DNA of 64,000 nucleotides from Mesoflavibacter profundi (GTDB taxonomy: Bacteria; Bacteroidota; Bacteroidia; Flavobacteriales; Flavobacteriaceae). The stretch lies in the NCBI RefSeq assembly GCF_014764305.1, contig NZ_CP061703.1, positions 509,501 through 573,500 of the forward strand. The letters are read 5' to 3'. The position numbers were made by a program, and so were the translations under genes. Positions 9,773 to 19,793 of the stretch are shown here, piece after piece; positions within the stretch are counted from its first letter, which is position 1, and each line of letters opens with the position of its first letter. The notes below the pieces were generated by a model. The model saw only the letters and a program-made list of their open reading frames with translations, searched no databases and was not told where the DNA came from.

Positions 9773-11029
9773 ATGTCTTACAGATTATTTAAAATTATAA
9801 CTCTTTGCTTTTTTGTTAGTTACAATTTAACAGCTCAAAAAGCAACTGAAATTACGCCTCCAGATTACTTAAAAACAATCTATTTTAATGGCGGAACTTC
9901 TGAAAGCCAATTACCTATTATTAAACTTGGTGAAGAATTAATACTAGAGTTTGATGCACTAAACGGTCAAGAAGAAGATTATTACTACGAAATTAAACAC
10001 TACAACTTTGATTGGACACCATCGCAATTAGTAGAATCTGAATATTTAGATGGTTTTGACGAGCAACGTATAAGAAATTATCAAAACTCGTTTAACACCT
10101 TACAGACTTTTTCGCATTACAAATTATCTATACCTAACCAATTTACTAAAGCGATAAAGGTTACTGGAAATTATATGATTACAATCTATGATGATTATGA
10201 CGATATAGTTTTTTCTAGAAAATTTATGGTTTACCAACAACAAGCAAATGTTGGTGTAGCAATTAAAAGATCCAGAAATGTAAAAGAAATAGACCAGAAA
10301 CAATCTGTTGATATCACTATTAATTCTAGCCAAATACAATTTGTAAATCCTAAACAAACCGTAAAAACAGTTGTAATACAAAACAACAATTTAAAAACAG
10401 CTATTACCACCTTAAAACCTCAATATATATTAGCGAATGAACTTACCTATCGCTACAATGAAGAGTCTAGTTTTTACGGTGGAAACGAGTTTTTATATTT
10501 TGAAAATAAAGAAATTAGAGCTGCAAGTAATGGTGTGCAATTTATAGATCTTAAAGACCTTTATAACACCTATTTATTTACAAATGTATCTAGAGCTAGT
10601 CAAAGATATACTTACAATCCTGATATTAACGGAAATTTTAAAATCACCGCATTAGATGTTAATAACCCAGATACCGAAGCAGATTATGCTAGAGTACATT
10701 TTACATTGCAATACAAAGCACTTAAACAAGGACAACATATTTACGTTTACGGCAACTTTAATAATTATGAAATTGAAGACTTTAATAAAATGGAATATTT
10801 TGAAGATGAAGGTGTTTACAATACCTCATTTTTACTAAAGCAAGGTTTCTACAATTACAAATATGTTATAGTAAACAAAGACAAAACAATAGATCACACT
10901 GCAATAAGCGGTAGTTTTTGGCAAACAGAAAACAACTACAAAGTATTAGTTTACTACAGAGAACTTGGTGCTAGATATGACCAAATTATAGGTTTAGGTG
11001 AAAAAAACTCGGTAGGAATTACTAATTAA
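9773..11029 (+). CDS. type IX secretion system plug protein (DUF5103)
   Basis: A 418-residue periplasmic or outer-membrane-associated protein with a signal peptide ending ...SYNLTAQ. The start chosen is the ATG of MSYRLFK; an in-frame TTG immediately before it is less likely. The family signature is an immunoglobulin-like N-terminal part with an YFNGG segment and IKHYNFDWTPSQL. In this family the protein closes the SprA translocon channel when no cargo is engaged. The middle has further beta-rich repeats and the C-terminal part resembles a carbohydrate-binding (CBM48-like) fold (VYGNFNNYE). Its presence fits a gliding, T9SS-bearing flavobacterium, along with the sorting domain at 14384-16741. 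Confidence 0.85.
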   Translation: MSYRLFKIITLCFFVSYNLTAQKATEITPPDYLKTIYFNGGTSESQLPIIKLGEELILEFDALNGQEEDYYYEIKHYNFDWTPSQLVESEYLDGFDEQRIRNYQNSFNTLQTFSHYKLSIPNQFTKAIKVTGNYMITIYDDYDDIVFSRKFMVYQQQANVGVAIKRSRNVKEIDQKQSVDITINSSQIQFVNPKQTVKTVVIQNNNLKTAITTLKPQYILANELTYRYNEESSFYGGNEFLYFENKEIRAASNGVQFIDLKDLYNTYLFTNVSRASQRYTYNPDINGNFKITALDVNNPDTEADYARVHFTLQYKALKQGQHIYVYGNFNNYEIEDFNKMEYFEDEGVYNTSFLLKQGFYNYKYVIVNKDKTIDHTAISGSFWQTENNYKVLVYYRELGARYDQIIGLGEKNSVGITN

Positions 11030-11119
11030 TCGTTAAAAAACCCAATATAAAGCCTTTAAAACCATAAAATTAGACTATTATTTCTTATTTTTACACCACA
11101 AGAATTGGCATAATCTATT

Positions 11120-11506
11120 ATGGTACAACAAATTACAAAAGGAATTAAAATCTCTGTAGTAACAAATTTTGAAGGGACATTTTATAAAAATTATAAAATT
11201 CACTTTGCGTTTGGTTACCAAGTTACCATAGAAAATCAAAGCAAAGATTATGTTCAGCTTAATTCTAGAGAATGGATTATTTACGATGCTTTAAATAAAA
11301 AAGAAGTAATAACTGGCGAAGGTGTTATAGGCAAAAAACCAGTAATTAAACCAGGCGAATCTCATACCTATTCTTCAGGTTGCTTACTTACGTCTCCATT
11401 TGGTGCAATGCGTGGTTTTTACAATATGGTTAATTTTACAACTACAAAAGGGTTTAAAGTTGCAATTCCTAAATTTAATTTAAGCACACCATTCGCCATA
11501 AATTAA
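11120..11506 (+). CDS. apaG: ApaG-family protein
   Basis: A 128-aa single-domain beta-sandwich protein, the size of standalone ApaG. Conserved features are the VxxxF opening strands, YQVTIENQS, LNSREWIIYD, the GEGVIGKKPVIKPGESHTY segment, and the SPFGAMRGFY motif near the C-terminus. The family is linked to Co2+ resistance and low Mg2+ tolerance in enterobacteria; the biochemical role is unresolved. Its 3' end overlaps the convergent gene at 11503 by 4 bases. Confidence 0.92.
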   Translation: MVQQITKGIKISVVTNFEGTFYKNYKIHFAFGYQVTIENQSKDYVQLNSREWIIYDALNKKEVITGEGVIGKKPVIKPGESHTYSSGCLLTSPFGAMRGFYNMVNFTTTKGFKVAIPKFNLSTPFAIN

Positions 11507-12492
11507 TTCAATCTATCAAATCTGTACACTTTATCTTTTTGTTTGACATGAAAATAACTACAATTAGAATAGTGCACAAATTCCCATTGCGTGTAATAAT
11601 CAAACGCTTTATCATCTACTAAAAAAGTAGCGTGTACATCTATATTTCCGTAAGGAGAAATTCGTCTAAATTCAAATTGACATTCTTCATCTAAATCTAT
11701 TAATTCAAACCAAGCACCAGCAGCAATTCCAGATAACCATTGTGCTTTTTTAGAAATCCCATGTATAGGTTTTGGCAATTGTGTACCAATTAGATTTGGC
11801 GTATGATTTTTTAATCGATCTAAAAAACATCTAATATTTTCAGAAGTTTGAGAACCTTTAAAGATTGAAATTTCTCCAGTTTCATCAACCTTAAACACTT
11901 GATTTTCTGTATTAGCGATTATTACATTACCTACCGTACTTGGCGTAAACCATTTACTGCGTTTTAATTGTTTTCTAATTCCATCACAAGTTACACCTGC
12001 AATTAATGCATCGGTTACAAACCTAGCGCAATTACAAGCATCTTTCTTAAAAGCTGCATAATAAATAAACGATTTTTGCTGCATTTTTTTAATATGAAGC
12101 TTAGCCTTATTATAATTTACACGCTTACAAACCGAAGCAAGCAAAATACCATCGCCATGAGTTAATTTAGGATGCGTCCCTAAAAACGAAAGTATTTCAT
12201 CTAAATTTTCAATGTCATCATTAACGATAGTAGCTTTTAGTGGAAAATCCAATTCGTTATCTGTAAGTTTACCTCTAACTCTACCGGTTGGTTCTGGTGT
12301 AATATATCGACCAAAATCATGATATTCTAATTCTCCTGTTTTCTTATTAATTAATACCATTGCAGCATGTCCTGCTCTAACATAATCCTGTTTTCCTATC
12401 CCAAAATATTTTAAATAAGGAGAATACCACTCTTCTGCGACCATTACAATGGTTTCTGGATACGCCAATGTTAAAATTATAGCATCATTCAT
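11503..12492 (-). CDS. conserved hypothetical protein, papain/NlpC-like cysteine pattern
   Basis: A 329-aa cytoplasmic protein without a signal peptide. The N-terminal half has GHAAMVLINKKTGELEYHDFGRY and later KKDACNCARFVTDALIAG, an order (His early, Cys with N-C-A-R-F later) that recalls circularly permuted NlpC/P60 or lipocalin-linked peptidase folds. I think it belongs to the flavobacterial family DUF6695 but cannot verify that. Convergent with apaG and divergent from pruA. Confidence 0.75.
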   Translation of the reverse strand: MNDAIILTLAYPETIVMVAEEWYSPYLKYFGIGKQDYVRAGHAAMVLINKKTGELEYHDFGRYITPEPTGRVRGKLTDNELDFPLKATIVNDDIENLDEILSFLGTHPKLTHGDGILLASVCKRVNYNKAKLHIKKMQQKSFIYYAAFKKDACNCARFVTDALIAGVTCDGIRKQLKRSKWFTPSTVGNVIIANTENQVFKVDETGEISIFKGSQTSENIRCFLDRLKNHTPNLIGTQLPKPIHGISKKAQWLSGIAAGAWFELIDLDEECQFEFRRISPYGNIDVHATFLVDDKAFDYYTQWEFVHYSNCSYFHVKQKDKVYRFDRLN

Positions 12493-12610
12493 TATTAATT
12501 ATTTATGGATATACTTAGATCTATTAACCTCAAGCAACTTACAAAAAAAAATCATGAATTAAATAACTAATATCAATACAGGATTACCCTTTAAAACGAT
12601 TTTAAAATTG

Positions 12611-12618
12611 TACCTTTG
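12611..12618 (+). promoter_or_regulatory. -7 promoter element of pruA
   Basis: TACCTTTG matches TAnnTTTG exactly, 38 bases before the pruA ATG. A TTTA at about 12588 is roughly 18 bases upstream and could serve as a weak -33 element. Confidence 0.55.
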
Positions 12619-12656
12619 TTTGACAAAATTTTAGAATTAAAACTCAAATTTCAATT

Positions 12657-14285
12657 ATGGGAAAAGGATTTTTTAACGTACCTATTGCAGTTAACGAACC
12701 TGTAAAAAGTTACGCTCCAGGATCGCCAGAACGTGAAGCGGTATTAGAAGCATACAAAACAATGATCAACACTCAAGTTGATGTGCCAATGTACATTAAT
12801 GGACAAGATGTTACAACAGGAAACACAAGAACAATGTCTCCGCCTCATGACCATAAACATATTGTTGGAACTTATCATTTAGCTGAAAAAAAACACGTTG
12901 AAGAAGCAATTAACACTGCTTTAGAAGCAAGAAAAACTTGGGCAAATACACCATGGGAACAACGTGCTGCTATATTTTTAAAAGCTGCCGAATTAATTGC
13001 TGGTCCTTACAGAGCAAAAATTAATGCTGCTACGATGATTGCTCAATCTAAAACTATACATCAGGCTGAAATAGATTCAGCTTGCGAGCTTATAGATTTT
13101 TTACGTTTTAACGTACAATATATGACCGATATTTACCATGATCAACCAGAAAGCACAAGCGATGCTTGGAACAGGTTAGAATATCGTCCATTAGAAGGTT
13201 TTACTTACGCTGTTACACCTTTTAACTTTACTGCAATTGCAGGTAACTTACCATCTTGTATGGCAATGATGGGTAATGTAGTAGTTTGGAAACCTAGTGA
13301 TTCTCAAATCTATTCTGCAAAAGTTGTTATGGATGTATTTAAAGAAGCTGGTGTACCAGATGGTGTTATTAACGTTGTTTTTGGTGATCCTGTAATGATT
13401 ACAGATACCGTTTTAGACAGTCCAGATTTTTCAGGATTACACTTTACTGGTTCTACATTTATCTTTAAAGAATTATGGAAAAAAATAGGTAACAACATTC
13501 ATAACTATAAAACTTACCCTAAAATAGTTGGAGAAACTGGAGGAAAAGATTTTATTGTTGCACATAAATCTGCTAACCCAAAACAAGTTGCTACTGCAAT
13601 TGTTAGAGGTGCTTTTGAGTTTCAAGGTCAAAAATGTAGTGCAGCTTCTAGAGCTTACATTTCAGAAAGTATTTGGAACCAAGTTAAAGATTATGTTGTT
13701 GAAGATGTAAAATCTTTTAAAATGGGTTCTCCAGAAGATATGAATAATTTCTTCACAGCTGTAATACACGAAGGATCTTTTGATAAACTTGCTAAATATA
13801 TAGATCAAGCAAAAGCAGATAAAGATGTTGAAGTTTTAGTTGGAGGAAACTATGATAAATCTAAAGGTTACTTTATAGAACCTACTGTTTTACTTACTAC
13901 AGATCCAAAATACACTACAATGCAAGAGGAGTTATTTGGTCCAGTAATTACAATTTACGTATTTAAAGACGATCAATTCTCTGAAACTTTAGAATTAGTA
14001 GACAACACAAGTGAATATGCTTTAACAGGTGCTATTTTAGCGCAAGACAGATATGCTATTGTAGAAGCTACTAAAGCATTACAAAACTGTGCAGGTAATT
14101 TTTACATTAATGACAAACCTACTGGTGCTGTAGTTGGTCAACAACCATTTGGTGGCGCAAGAGCATCAGGAACCAACGACAAAGCTGGTAGCGCATTAAA
14201 TTTATTACGTTGGGTTTCACCAAGAATGATTAAAGAAACTTTTGTAACTCCAACAGATTACAGATACCCGTTTTTAGGCGAATAA
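12657..14285 (+). CDS. pruA: L-glutamate gamma-semialdehyde (1-pyrroline-5-carboxylate) dehydrogenase
   Basis: Oxidises glutamate-5-semialdehyde to glutamate with NAD+, the second step of proline catabolism, in the cytoplasm. The 542-aa length is that of a standalone P5C dehydrogenase not fused to PutA. The general base is Glu293 (VGETGGKD) and the nucleophile is Cys327 (FQGQKCSAASRAY). The C-terminal VGQQPFGGARASGTNDKAG stretch is diagnostic. No proline dehydrogenase gene lies nearby. Confidence 0.96.
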   Translation: MGKGFFNVPIAVNEPVKSYAPGSPEREAVLEAYKTMINTQVDVPMYINGQDVTTGNTRTMSPPHDHKHIVGTYHLAEKKHVEEAINTALEARKTWANTPWEQRAAIFLKAAELIAGPYRAKINAATMIAQSKTIHQAEIDSACELIDFLRFNVQYMTDIYHDQPESTSDAWNRLEYRPLEGFTYAVTPFNFTAIAGNLPSCMAMMGNVVVWKPSDSQIYSAKVVMDVFKEAGVPDGVINVVFGDPVMITDTVLDSPDFSGLHFTGSTFIFKELWKKIGNNIHNYKTYPKIVGETGGKDFIVAHKSANPKQVATAIVRGAFEFQGQKCSAASRAYISESIWNQVKDYVVEDVKSFKMGSPEDMNNFFTAVIHEGSFDKLAKYIDQAKADKDVEVLVGGNYDKSKGYFIEPTVLLTTDPKYTTMQEELFGPVITIYVFKDDQFSETLELVDNTSEYALTGAILAQDRYAIVEATKALQNCAGNFYINDKPTGAVVGQQPFGGARASGTNDKAGSALNLLRWVSPRMIKETFVTPTDYRYPFLGE

Positions 14286-14310
14286 TTTTCTACGCTTTTC
14301 GATAAACTGA

Positions 14311-14340
14311 GCTGAAAGATTTTTCTTTCAGCTTTTTTTA
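14311..14340 (+). terminator. intrinsic terminator after pruA
   Basis: A 9-bp stem GCTGAAAGA / TCTTTCAGC with a TTTT loop, directly followed by a run of seven T, starting 26 bases after the pruA stop. Confidence 0.85.
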
Positions 14341-14354
14341 TTTTAAATAATTCG

Positions 14355-14362
14355 TATATTTC
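14355..14362 (+). promoter_or_regulatory. -7 promoter element of the secreted hydrolase
   Basis: TATATTTC matches seven of eight positions of TAnnTTTG, 21 bases before the ATG at 14384. Confidence 0.4.
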
Positions 14363-14383
14363 GCCTCCAAAAATTAAGAATAT

Positions 14384-16741
14384 ATGAAATATCGCTACTT
14401 TTTTTTGTTAATTTTTTGTTTTTCTTTAAATGTAAATGCACAAAACAAATTAAAAAATATTGACAAATCTAATCTAGAAACTTCTATTTTAGTTCCAATT
14501 TCTACATTACATAACATCAATAAATATCAACAAAACACAAACAGTTCTCATTCTTTTTTACAAACTTACAATCTAATTAAAGCTGGAGATTTTAATAATA
14601 GATTTCCTGCAATCAATGAAAAAGAATTAAGATACGCTACCGAAAATCAAGTTGTGCCAATTGGAATTTTAAATGTAGATTTTGAAAACATAAAACCTGA
14701 GGCTTTCTCTGATGGTAGAATTGCGTTAGATGCTAACCAAAATATTATAAATACCACTGGAAACAATTCGGTTTTCAATAAAAACACCATAAGTATTGCG
14801 GCGCCTTTATTTTTAAAACATAAAGGTTTAAAAACTAAATTTATACTTAATGATCAAAACATTTATAATACCACAAATAAGCAAATTGCAAGTGTTAGCA
14901 TAAACTTTGGAAATGGTTTTATTAACCTTCCTTTTAATCAAGCAATTACTATAGAATTTGAAACTGCTGGAAGCAAAACATTAGACACTAAAATTCTATT
15001 TACAGACGGAAGCTCAAGCATAAGCAAATCTACCATAGATATTGTCTTGTCTGCTACCGATTTAAATAGACAACAAAACATGGCTATCACTACGTTTAAT
15101 TCTACAATTACACCAGACTTAACTGCTTACGGTGAAGCAGCTAATTTTGGAACTGGAGAATACGACATTTACCTTAGTAGTGATAATATTTTAGACAAGC
15201 CTATCATTGTCTGTGATGGTTTTGACCCTAGTGACTCTAGAGACATTCCTGCAATATACAGTCTATTAGATTTTACGTACGATAATGGTACGTTTTCTAA
15301 CCTTGGTGACGAGATGAGAACCGAAGGATTTGATATTGTCGTTTTAAATTTCCCTGTGTATACAAGAGCATCTGATGGTGTAACTATTGATGGTGGCGTA
15401 GATTTTATTGAAAGAAACGCAATGTTACTTGTGGAATTAATTAACATTATAAACGCTCAAAAAGTAGGTATCGAAGAAAATGTAATAATAGGTCCAAGTA
15501 TGGGCGGATTAATCTCTAGATTTGCTTTAAACTATATGGAGAACCAAAACATGCCACACGATACTAGGTTATGGATTAGCTTTGATTCACCTCAACAAGG
15601 TGCTAATGTTCCTATTGGGTTTCAAAGTTTATTTAACAGGCTTGCTTATGGATTAGATGTTGGAGGACTTGGTGGTGACCAAAGTATAGTATCTATTCAA
15701 CCTATAATAGACGGAATGCTAAAATCTCCTGCTGCTAGACAAATGCTACTTGATCAATTTGAAGCTCATTTAGCTGCTGGTAGTGATGTAGATTTTGACC
15801 CAACAATACTTTTACCAACGCCACATCCATTTCATTCTGTTTTTTACAATAGTTTGAATAGTTTAACAACTTCTGGTTACCCAGAAAGCGTTAGAAAAGT
15901 AAGCATTATAAACGGAAGCGGAATAAACGCAAGATATCCAGATAAAACTGGTGCAGATATTTTACCTGACCGCGAAATTTTAAACACCTTTATCCCTGAT
16001 GTTGCAACAGGAACAGATGCCACTTTTAAAGTTAGATTAACACCTTACAACAGTACAACTAACGAAGTAAGCTACATATTTTTAGATCTACCATGGTATT
16101 GCTTTTGCGGTGACTTTACAAATACTGCAGATAGCCAAGCATTTAATTATACAGACGGTATAGATGCTGCTTCCGGTGGATTATTTGATCTTGGTGGATT
16201 ATCTGGAAGTTTAGGTGACGATCCAACTATTAATGCATTTTTTAACGCATTACAAATAGACTATTTTAACTTTATACCAACAGTTAGTGCTATGGCACTA
16301 CAAATAACTAACAATGAAGTTAATTGGTACCATACACCTACTAATTTAGTAACAGGTAGATTAGCCGTAAACAACATAACACCTTTTGACAACTGGTACA
16401 TGCCAGATTCTAACGAGCCTCATGTAACACTTACAGAACCAAATGTTGCATTTGCTAAAAATGAAATTAACCCAACTTCTTTAAGCACTAATTTGTTTGA
16501 AGAAAACAAGTTAACTCTAGTAAAAAACCCAATAAAGAATACTATAATACTTAACAGTAATAAAGACATTAAAAATGCTAAAATTACTGTAACAGATATT
16601 ACTGGTAAGATCTTATTATCTACAACCAAAAATATTAGTCAAAACACAAATATTCCAGTAAACTTTGCAAGTGGTGTTTACCTTTTAAGTGTTACAGAAA
16701 ACACTAATGCACTAGGTCAATTTAAAATAGTAGTTAAATAA
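14384..16741 (+). CDS. secreted alpha/beta-hydrolase with T9SS type A sorting domain
   Basis: A 785-aa exported protein. Signal peptide at residues 1-20 (…LNVNAQ). The N-terminal 250 residues are beta-rich with no identified domain. An alpha/beta-hydrolase core follows: DKPIIVCDGFDPSDSRD (strand and oxyanion region) and the nucleophile elbow GPSMGG with Ser372, as in esterases and lipases. The last 75 residues (from about KLTLVKNPIKNTI to the end KIVVK) form a type A C-terminal domain that sends cargo through the type IX system and is removed at the surface. The substrate could be a lipid ester or polymer; the sequence does not say which. Confidence 0.88.
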   Translation: MKYRYFFLLIFCFSLNVNAQNKLKNIDKSNLETSILVPISTLHNINKYQQNTNSSHSFLQTYNLIKAGDFNNRFPAINEKELRYATENQVVPIGILNVDFENIKPEAFSDGRIALDANQNIINTTGNNSVFNKNTISIAAPLFLKHKGLKTKFILNDQNIYNTTNKQIASVSINFGNGFINLPFNQAITIEFETAGSKTLDTKILFTDGSSSISKSTIDIVLSATDLNRQQNMAITTFNSTITPDLTAYGEAANFGTGEYDIYLSSDNILDKPIIVCDGFDPSDSRDIPAIYSLLDFTYDNGTFSNLGDEMRTEGFDIVVLNFPVYTRASDGVTIDGGVDFIERNAMLLVELINIINAQKVGIEENVIIGPSMGGLISRFALNYMENQNMPHDTRLWISFDSPQQGANVPIGFQSLFNRLAYGLDVGGLGGDQSIVSIQPIIDGMLKSPAARQMLLDQFEAHLAAGSDVDFDPTILLPTPHPFHSVFYNSLNSLTTSGYPESVRKVSIINGSGINARYPDKTGADILPDREILNTFIPDVATGTDATFKVRLTPYNSTTNEVSYIFLDLPWYCFCGDFTNTADSQAFNYTDGIDAASGGLFDLGGLSGSLGDDPTINAFFNALQIDYFNFIPTVSAMALQITNNEVNWYHTPTNLVTGRLAVNNITPFDNWYMPDSNEPHVTLTEPNVAFAKNEINPTSLSTNLFEENKLTLVKNPIKNTIILNSNKDIKNAKITVTDITGKILLSTTKNISQNTNIPVNFASGVYLLSVTENTNALGQFKIVVK

Positions 16742-16791
16742 TTTGACTACCATTAGTGTATTTTAATTTTAAATATCACATTTAATTTAGC

Positions 16792-16846
16792 GTCATTTCG
16801 AGTAGATTTTAATCAATATTAGATCATATGTTCTACTCGGAATGAC
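16792..16846. repeat. REP-like inverted repeat
   Basis: GTCATTTCGAGTAGA and TCTACTCGGAATGAC are near-perfect inverted copies (15 bases, one mismatch) separated by about 25 bases. Short palindromes with this GTCATT…CGAGTAGA core are typical dispersed extragenic elements of Bacteroidota chromosomes. It lies between the convergent hydrolase and gldC genes and could also act as a bidirectional transcription end. Confidence 0.6.
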
Positions 16847-16881
16847 TAATTTTACCTAAGTAACCAACAGTGTTTTAGCTA

Positions 16882-17214
16882 CTATTTTTTAAGTTCTAAT
16901 TTTTCAGCAAAGTAATCACAAAAATCTTTCATTGTAGCAGACATTTTTTCGTCTTGTGTTGCACGATGAAACGTATTACTCATAGCTACCAATGTTTGAT
17001 GAAAAAACACTTTCATCTCGTCTACTGGCATATCCTTAGTCCATAAATCTATACGTAAAGACTCTTGTGCTTTACTGTCCCAAACAGACAACATCATAGC
17101 CTTAGCTTCAGCATTTTGTACGCCGCCATCTTTTGCTGTCCAGTGTAATTTTTCTGGAACTCGGTTTTCATCTAATTCTACATTTAATTTTATTTCAGAA
17201 GTAATATTTGCCAT
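16882..17214 (-). CDS. gldC: gliding motility protein GldC
   Basis: A 110-aa cytoplasmic protein with the family's IKLNVELDENRVPEKLHWTA opening and KAMMLSVWD segment. GldC is needed for full gliding efficiency in Flavobacterium and probably supports the gliding machinery rather than forming part of its motor. Its start overlaps the gldB stop by one base, as in other flavobacteria. Confidence 0.95.
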   Translation of the reverse strand: MANITSEIKLNVELDENRVPEKLHWTAKDGGVQNAEAKAMMLSVWDSKAQESLRIDLWTKDMPVDEMKVFFHQTLVAMSNTFHRATQDEKMSATMKDFCDYFAEKLELKK

Positions 17215-18185
17215 TATTTGTTTGGTTTATATTTAGCGTTATTAAAAATAGTTTGAGCTGGTGTATTTAAAAGCTCTACTAAACTTACATCATTTTTTTC
17301 GGCATAAGATTTTACAATTTGCCAGCCTATATATCGTCCAACTCTACCTGGAGAATCGTTATCTATTTGTTCTAAATAAAATTTAGAAAATGGCGCAGGA
17401 TTTATAAATCTATTTGGCAGTTTTGCATCTGTGCTAAAAAGCAATTCTTTTTCTACAAAATACCTCCAAATATAGTCTTCGTTAGATTGCACCCATTCTA
17501 ACTGTTGTGGTGTATACTTGATTTTTTGGGCATTAGATTTAAAGGGAATAATTTTATCTTTAAAATATAAAATCTTACCGTGATAAATCATTTCATCTAA
17601 AAGCGTCTTTCTATTGGTATCTAAAATATATCGCTTTGCATAAGCATCTGCAAGATCAGAAACGATATATTCTGGCTCCATTTGCTGTGCTAAATACTTT
17701 TGCATACCTTGATAAAACTTATGGTTTTTCCCTAAATAAGTATCCAACTCTATTAATGTAATTGTATCTGTTACAAAAACTCGATTTTGATGCACTACAC
17801 GATCATTAAAAGTTATTATTCTTGGGATTTTTGTGGTAGGAAAATAAAATTTTAAATGTTGATACATTAATTTTATTTCGTTAGTTTCAGTTTTAAAATC
17901 CTTAAATTTTTCTCTGGTTTCTTTAGCTATTTCTATATCTAAAGTATCTGCTTTTCGTTCTAACCAAAAAGAATCATCATACTGCGAAGCAAACATAAAC
18001 GGATAAGCATCTTTTAATTGACTAAATTGACTTGCAGGAGTATCTGTAAATGCAATATCAAAACGTTCTACATTTAAGTCTACGTTAATATTAGCTACTT
18101 CTTCACTTACTTTATCATTATTGTCTTTACAATTAAAAAGTAGAAATAATGCTAATACCGAAAAAATATACAATCTATAAGACAT
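17214..18185 (-). CDS. gldB: gliding motility lipoprotein GldB
   Basis: A 323-aa lipoprotein; the signal ends in a lipobox with Cys19 (LLFNCKD). The body contains the family's NVERFD…AYPFMF segment. GldB is essential for gliding in Flavobacterium johnsoniae. It is a cell-envelope lipoprotein related in part to zinc-peptidase-fold (DUF2268-like) proteins. It lies in a gldB-gldC unit divergent from nadE, an order conserved in the family. Confidence 0.95.
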   Translation of the reverse strand: MSYRLYIFSVLALFLLFNCKDNNDKVSEEVANINVDLNVERFDIAFTDTPASQFSQLKDAYPFMFASQYDDSFWLERKADTLDIEIAKETREKFKDFKTETNEIKLMYQHLKFYFPTTKIPRIITFNDRVVHQNRVFVTDTITLIELDTYLGKNHKFYQGMQKYLAQQMEPEYIVSDLADAYAKRYILDTNRKTLLDEMIYHGKILYFKDKIIPFKSNAQKIKYTPQQLEWVQSNEDYIWRYFVEKELLFSTDAKLPNRFINPAPFSKFYLEQIDNDSPGRVGRYIGWQIVKSYAEKNDVSLVELLNTPAQTIFNNAKYKPNK

Positions 18186-18222
18186 ATACTAAACATAATT
18201 TTTATTAATAGCTGCTTTGCTT

Positions 18223-18230
18223 TACATTTG
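18223..18230 (+). promoter_or_regulatory. -7 promoter element of nadE
   Basis: TACATTTG matches TAnnTTTG exactly, 41 bases before the nadE start and inside the divergent gldB-nadE spacer. Confidence 0.5.
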
Positions 18231-18271
18231 TTAGAACAAAGGTACTACACTTTAACTTAAATTCTAAGATT

Positions 18272-19060
18272 ATGCAAACAGAAAAAGTTGTTAAACATAT
18301 TGTAAACTGGTTAAAAGATTATGCTAATAACGCTAAGGTTAATGGATTTGTTGTTGGTATTTCTGGCGGTATAGATAGCGCTGTAACTTCTACCCTATGC
18401 GCAGAAACTGGATTAAAGGTTTTATGTATAGAAATGCCTATACACCAAGCCCAAAGTCACGTAAGCAGAGCGCAAGAACATATTAAACAACTTAAAGAAC
18501 GCTATAGCAACGTAGAAGACATTAGAGTTGATCTAACTCCAGTTTTTGAAGAATTTAAAACCGAAGTATCTTTAGATGGCAAACAAGCTACTGTAGATAT
18601 GGCATTGGCAAATACTAGAGCTAGATTAAGAATGACTACTTTATATTACCATGCAGGTTTATTAGGGTTATTAGTAGCAGGAACAGGAAACAAAGTAGAA
18701 GATTTTGGCGTTGGTTTTTATACTAAATACGGTGATGGTGGCGTAGATTTAAGTCCAATTGCAGATTTAATGAAAAGTGAAGTTTATAAAATTGGCGAAT
18801 TTTTACACGTGCCAAACTCAATAATTGTGGCTGCACCTAGCGATGGACTTTTTGGCGATGCTAGAAGTGACGAAGACCAGATAGGCGCTAGTTATCCCGA
18901 GCTTGAATGGGCTATGAAGATGAACGAGCAAGGAAAGACTTTATCTGATTTTTCTGGCAGAGAATATGAAGTTTTTAAAATATATAAACGTTACAATACC
19001 AATAATTTACATAAAATGAATCCTATCCCTGTTTGCAAAATCCCCAATGAACTACTATAA
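18272..19060 (+). CDS. nadE: ammonia-dependent NAD+ synthetase
   Basis: Converts nicotinic acid adenine dinucleotide to NAD+ using ATP and ammonia. The 262-aa length is that of the short form without a glutaminase domain. The PP-loop SGGIDS is at residues 31-36. The GTGNKVEDFGVGFYTKYGDGGVD and PSDGLFGDARSDEDQ segments are diagnostic. Confidence 0.95.
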   Translation: MQTEKVVKHIVNWLKDYANNAKVNGFVVGISGGIDSAVTSTLCAETGLKVLCIEMPIHQAQSHVSRAQEHIKQLKERYSNVEDIRVDLTPVFEEFKTEVSLDGKQATVDMALANTRARLRMTTLYYHAGLLGLLVAGTGNKVEDFGVGFYTKYGDGGVDLSPIADLMKSEVYKIGEFLHVPNSIIVAAPSDGLFGDARSDEDQIGASYPELEWAMKMNEQGKTLSDFSGREYEVFKIYKRYNTNNLHKMNPIPVCKIPNELL

Positions 19061-19166
19061 TTTTTGAGAGTTTTCTATTTTTTACATAACTTTACACTCG
19101 CTATTATTATTTTTCTATAAACTCGCTTATCTATCTTTTTAGATAAACATTAAAAAAATTTAAACC

Positions 19167-19793
19167 ATGGTTAAACTATTGGTTGCAGACCAGTACCCTA
19201 TTGTAACCAAAGGGTTAGAGCTTGTGTTTGCAGACTCGCGCGATGTAAAAATTGTAAAAACAGTAGCGGATGGTGAAGCTATATTTGAAGCTTTAAAAGA
19301 CACATCTGTAGATATCCTAATGTGTGACATTGATTTACCAAAACTTAACGGTATTAGTGTTTTAAGACGATTACGCAAAGATTATCTTAATATAAAAACT
19401 ATAATTTTTAGTGGTCAACAAGAAGATGTTTATGCTATTAGCACTATTAAAGCTGGAGCAGACGGATTTTTATCTAAAACATCAGATTTACTTACACTAA
19501 AAGACGCTATTATGAAAGTGCATCTAGGCGGTGTATATTTAAGTCCAAGTCTTTCTAGTAAAATTGCATTAAGCAAAACTAAAGGTGGTAAAGGTGGTTA
19601 CTTTAAAAAATTATCTACCAGAGAAGTTGAAGTCCTTAAGTTACTATCTGGCGGAAGACGTAATAAAGAAATTGCTGAAGAGTTAGATATAAATGAAAAA
19701 ACCGTAAGTACTTACAAAGCTAGATTAATGAAAAAACTAAATGTTTCTAATCTAATAGACCTTGTAAGTCAAGCAAAGAATTTAAATTTATAA
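19167..19793 (+). CDS. NarL/LuxR-family response regulator
   Basis: A 208-aa two-domain regulator. The receiver domain occupies residues 1-118 with phospho-acceptor Asp54 in LMCDIDLPKLNG and a Lys in the LSKTSD position. A LuxR-type helix-turn-helix follows at about 145-205 (LSTREVEVLKLLSGG…NEKTVSTYKARLMKKL). No histidine kinase gene is adjacent. The nadE-regulator-dnaG neighbourhood recurs in flavobacteria. Its 3' end overlaps the convergent dnaG by 6 bases. Confidence 0.9.
   Translation: MVKLLVADQYPIVTKGLELVFADSRDVKIVKTVADGEAIFEALKDTSVDILMCDIDLPKLNGISVLRRLRKDYLNIKTIIFSGQQEDVYAISTIKAGADGFLSKTSDLLTLKDAIMKVHLGGVYLSPSLSSKIALSKTKGGKGGYFKKLSTREVEVLKLLSGGRRNKEIAEELDINEKTVSTYKARLMKKLNVSNLIDLVSQAKNLNL

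Noticed and set aside
19061-19166. tRNA gene between nadE and the response regulator
   Set aside because: The spacer is AT-rich without cloverleaf pairing; no tRNA was seen anywhere in the window.
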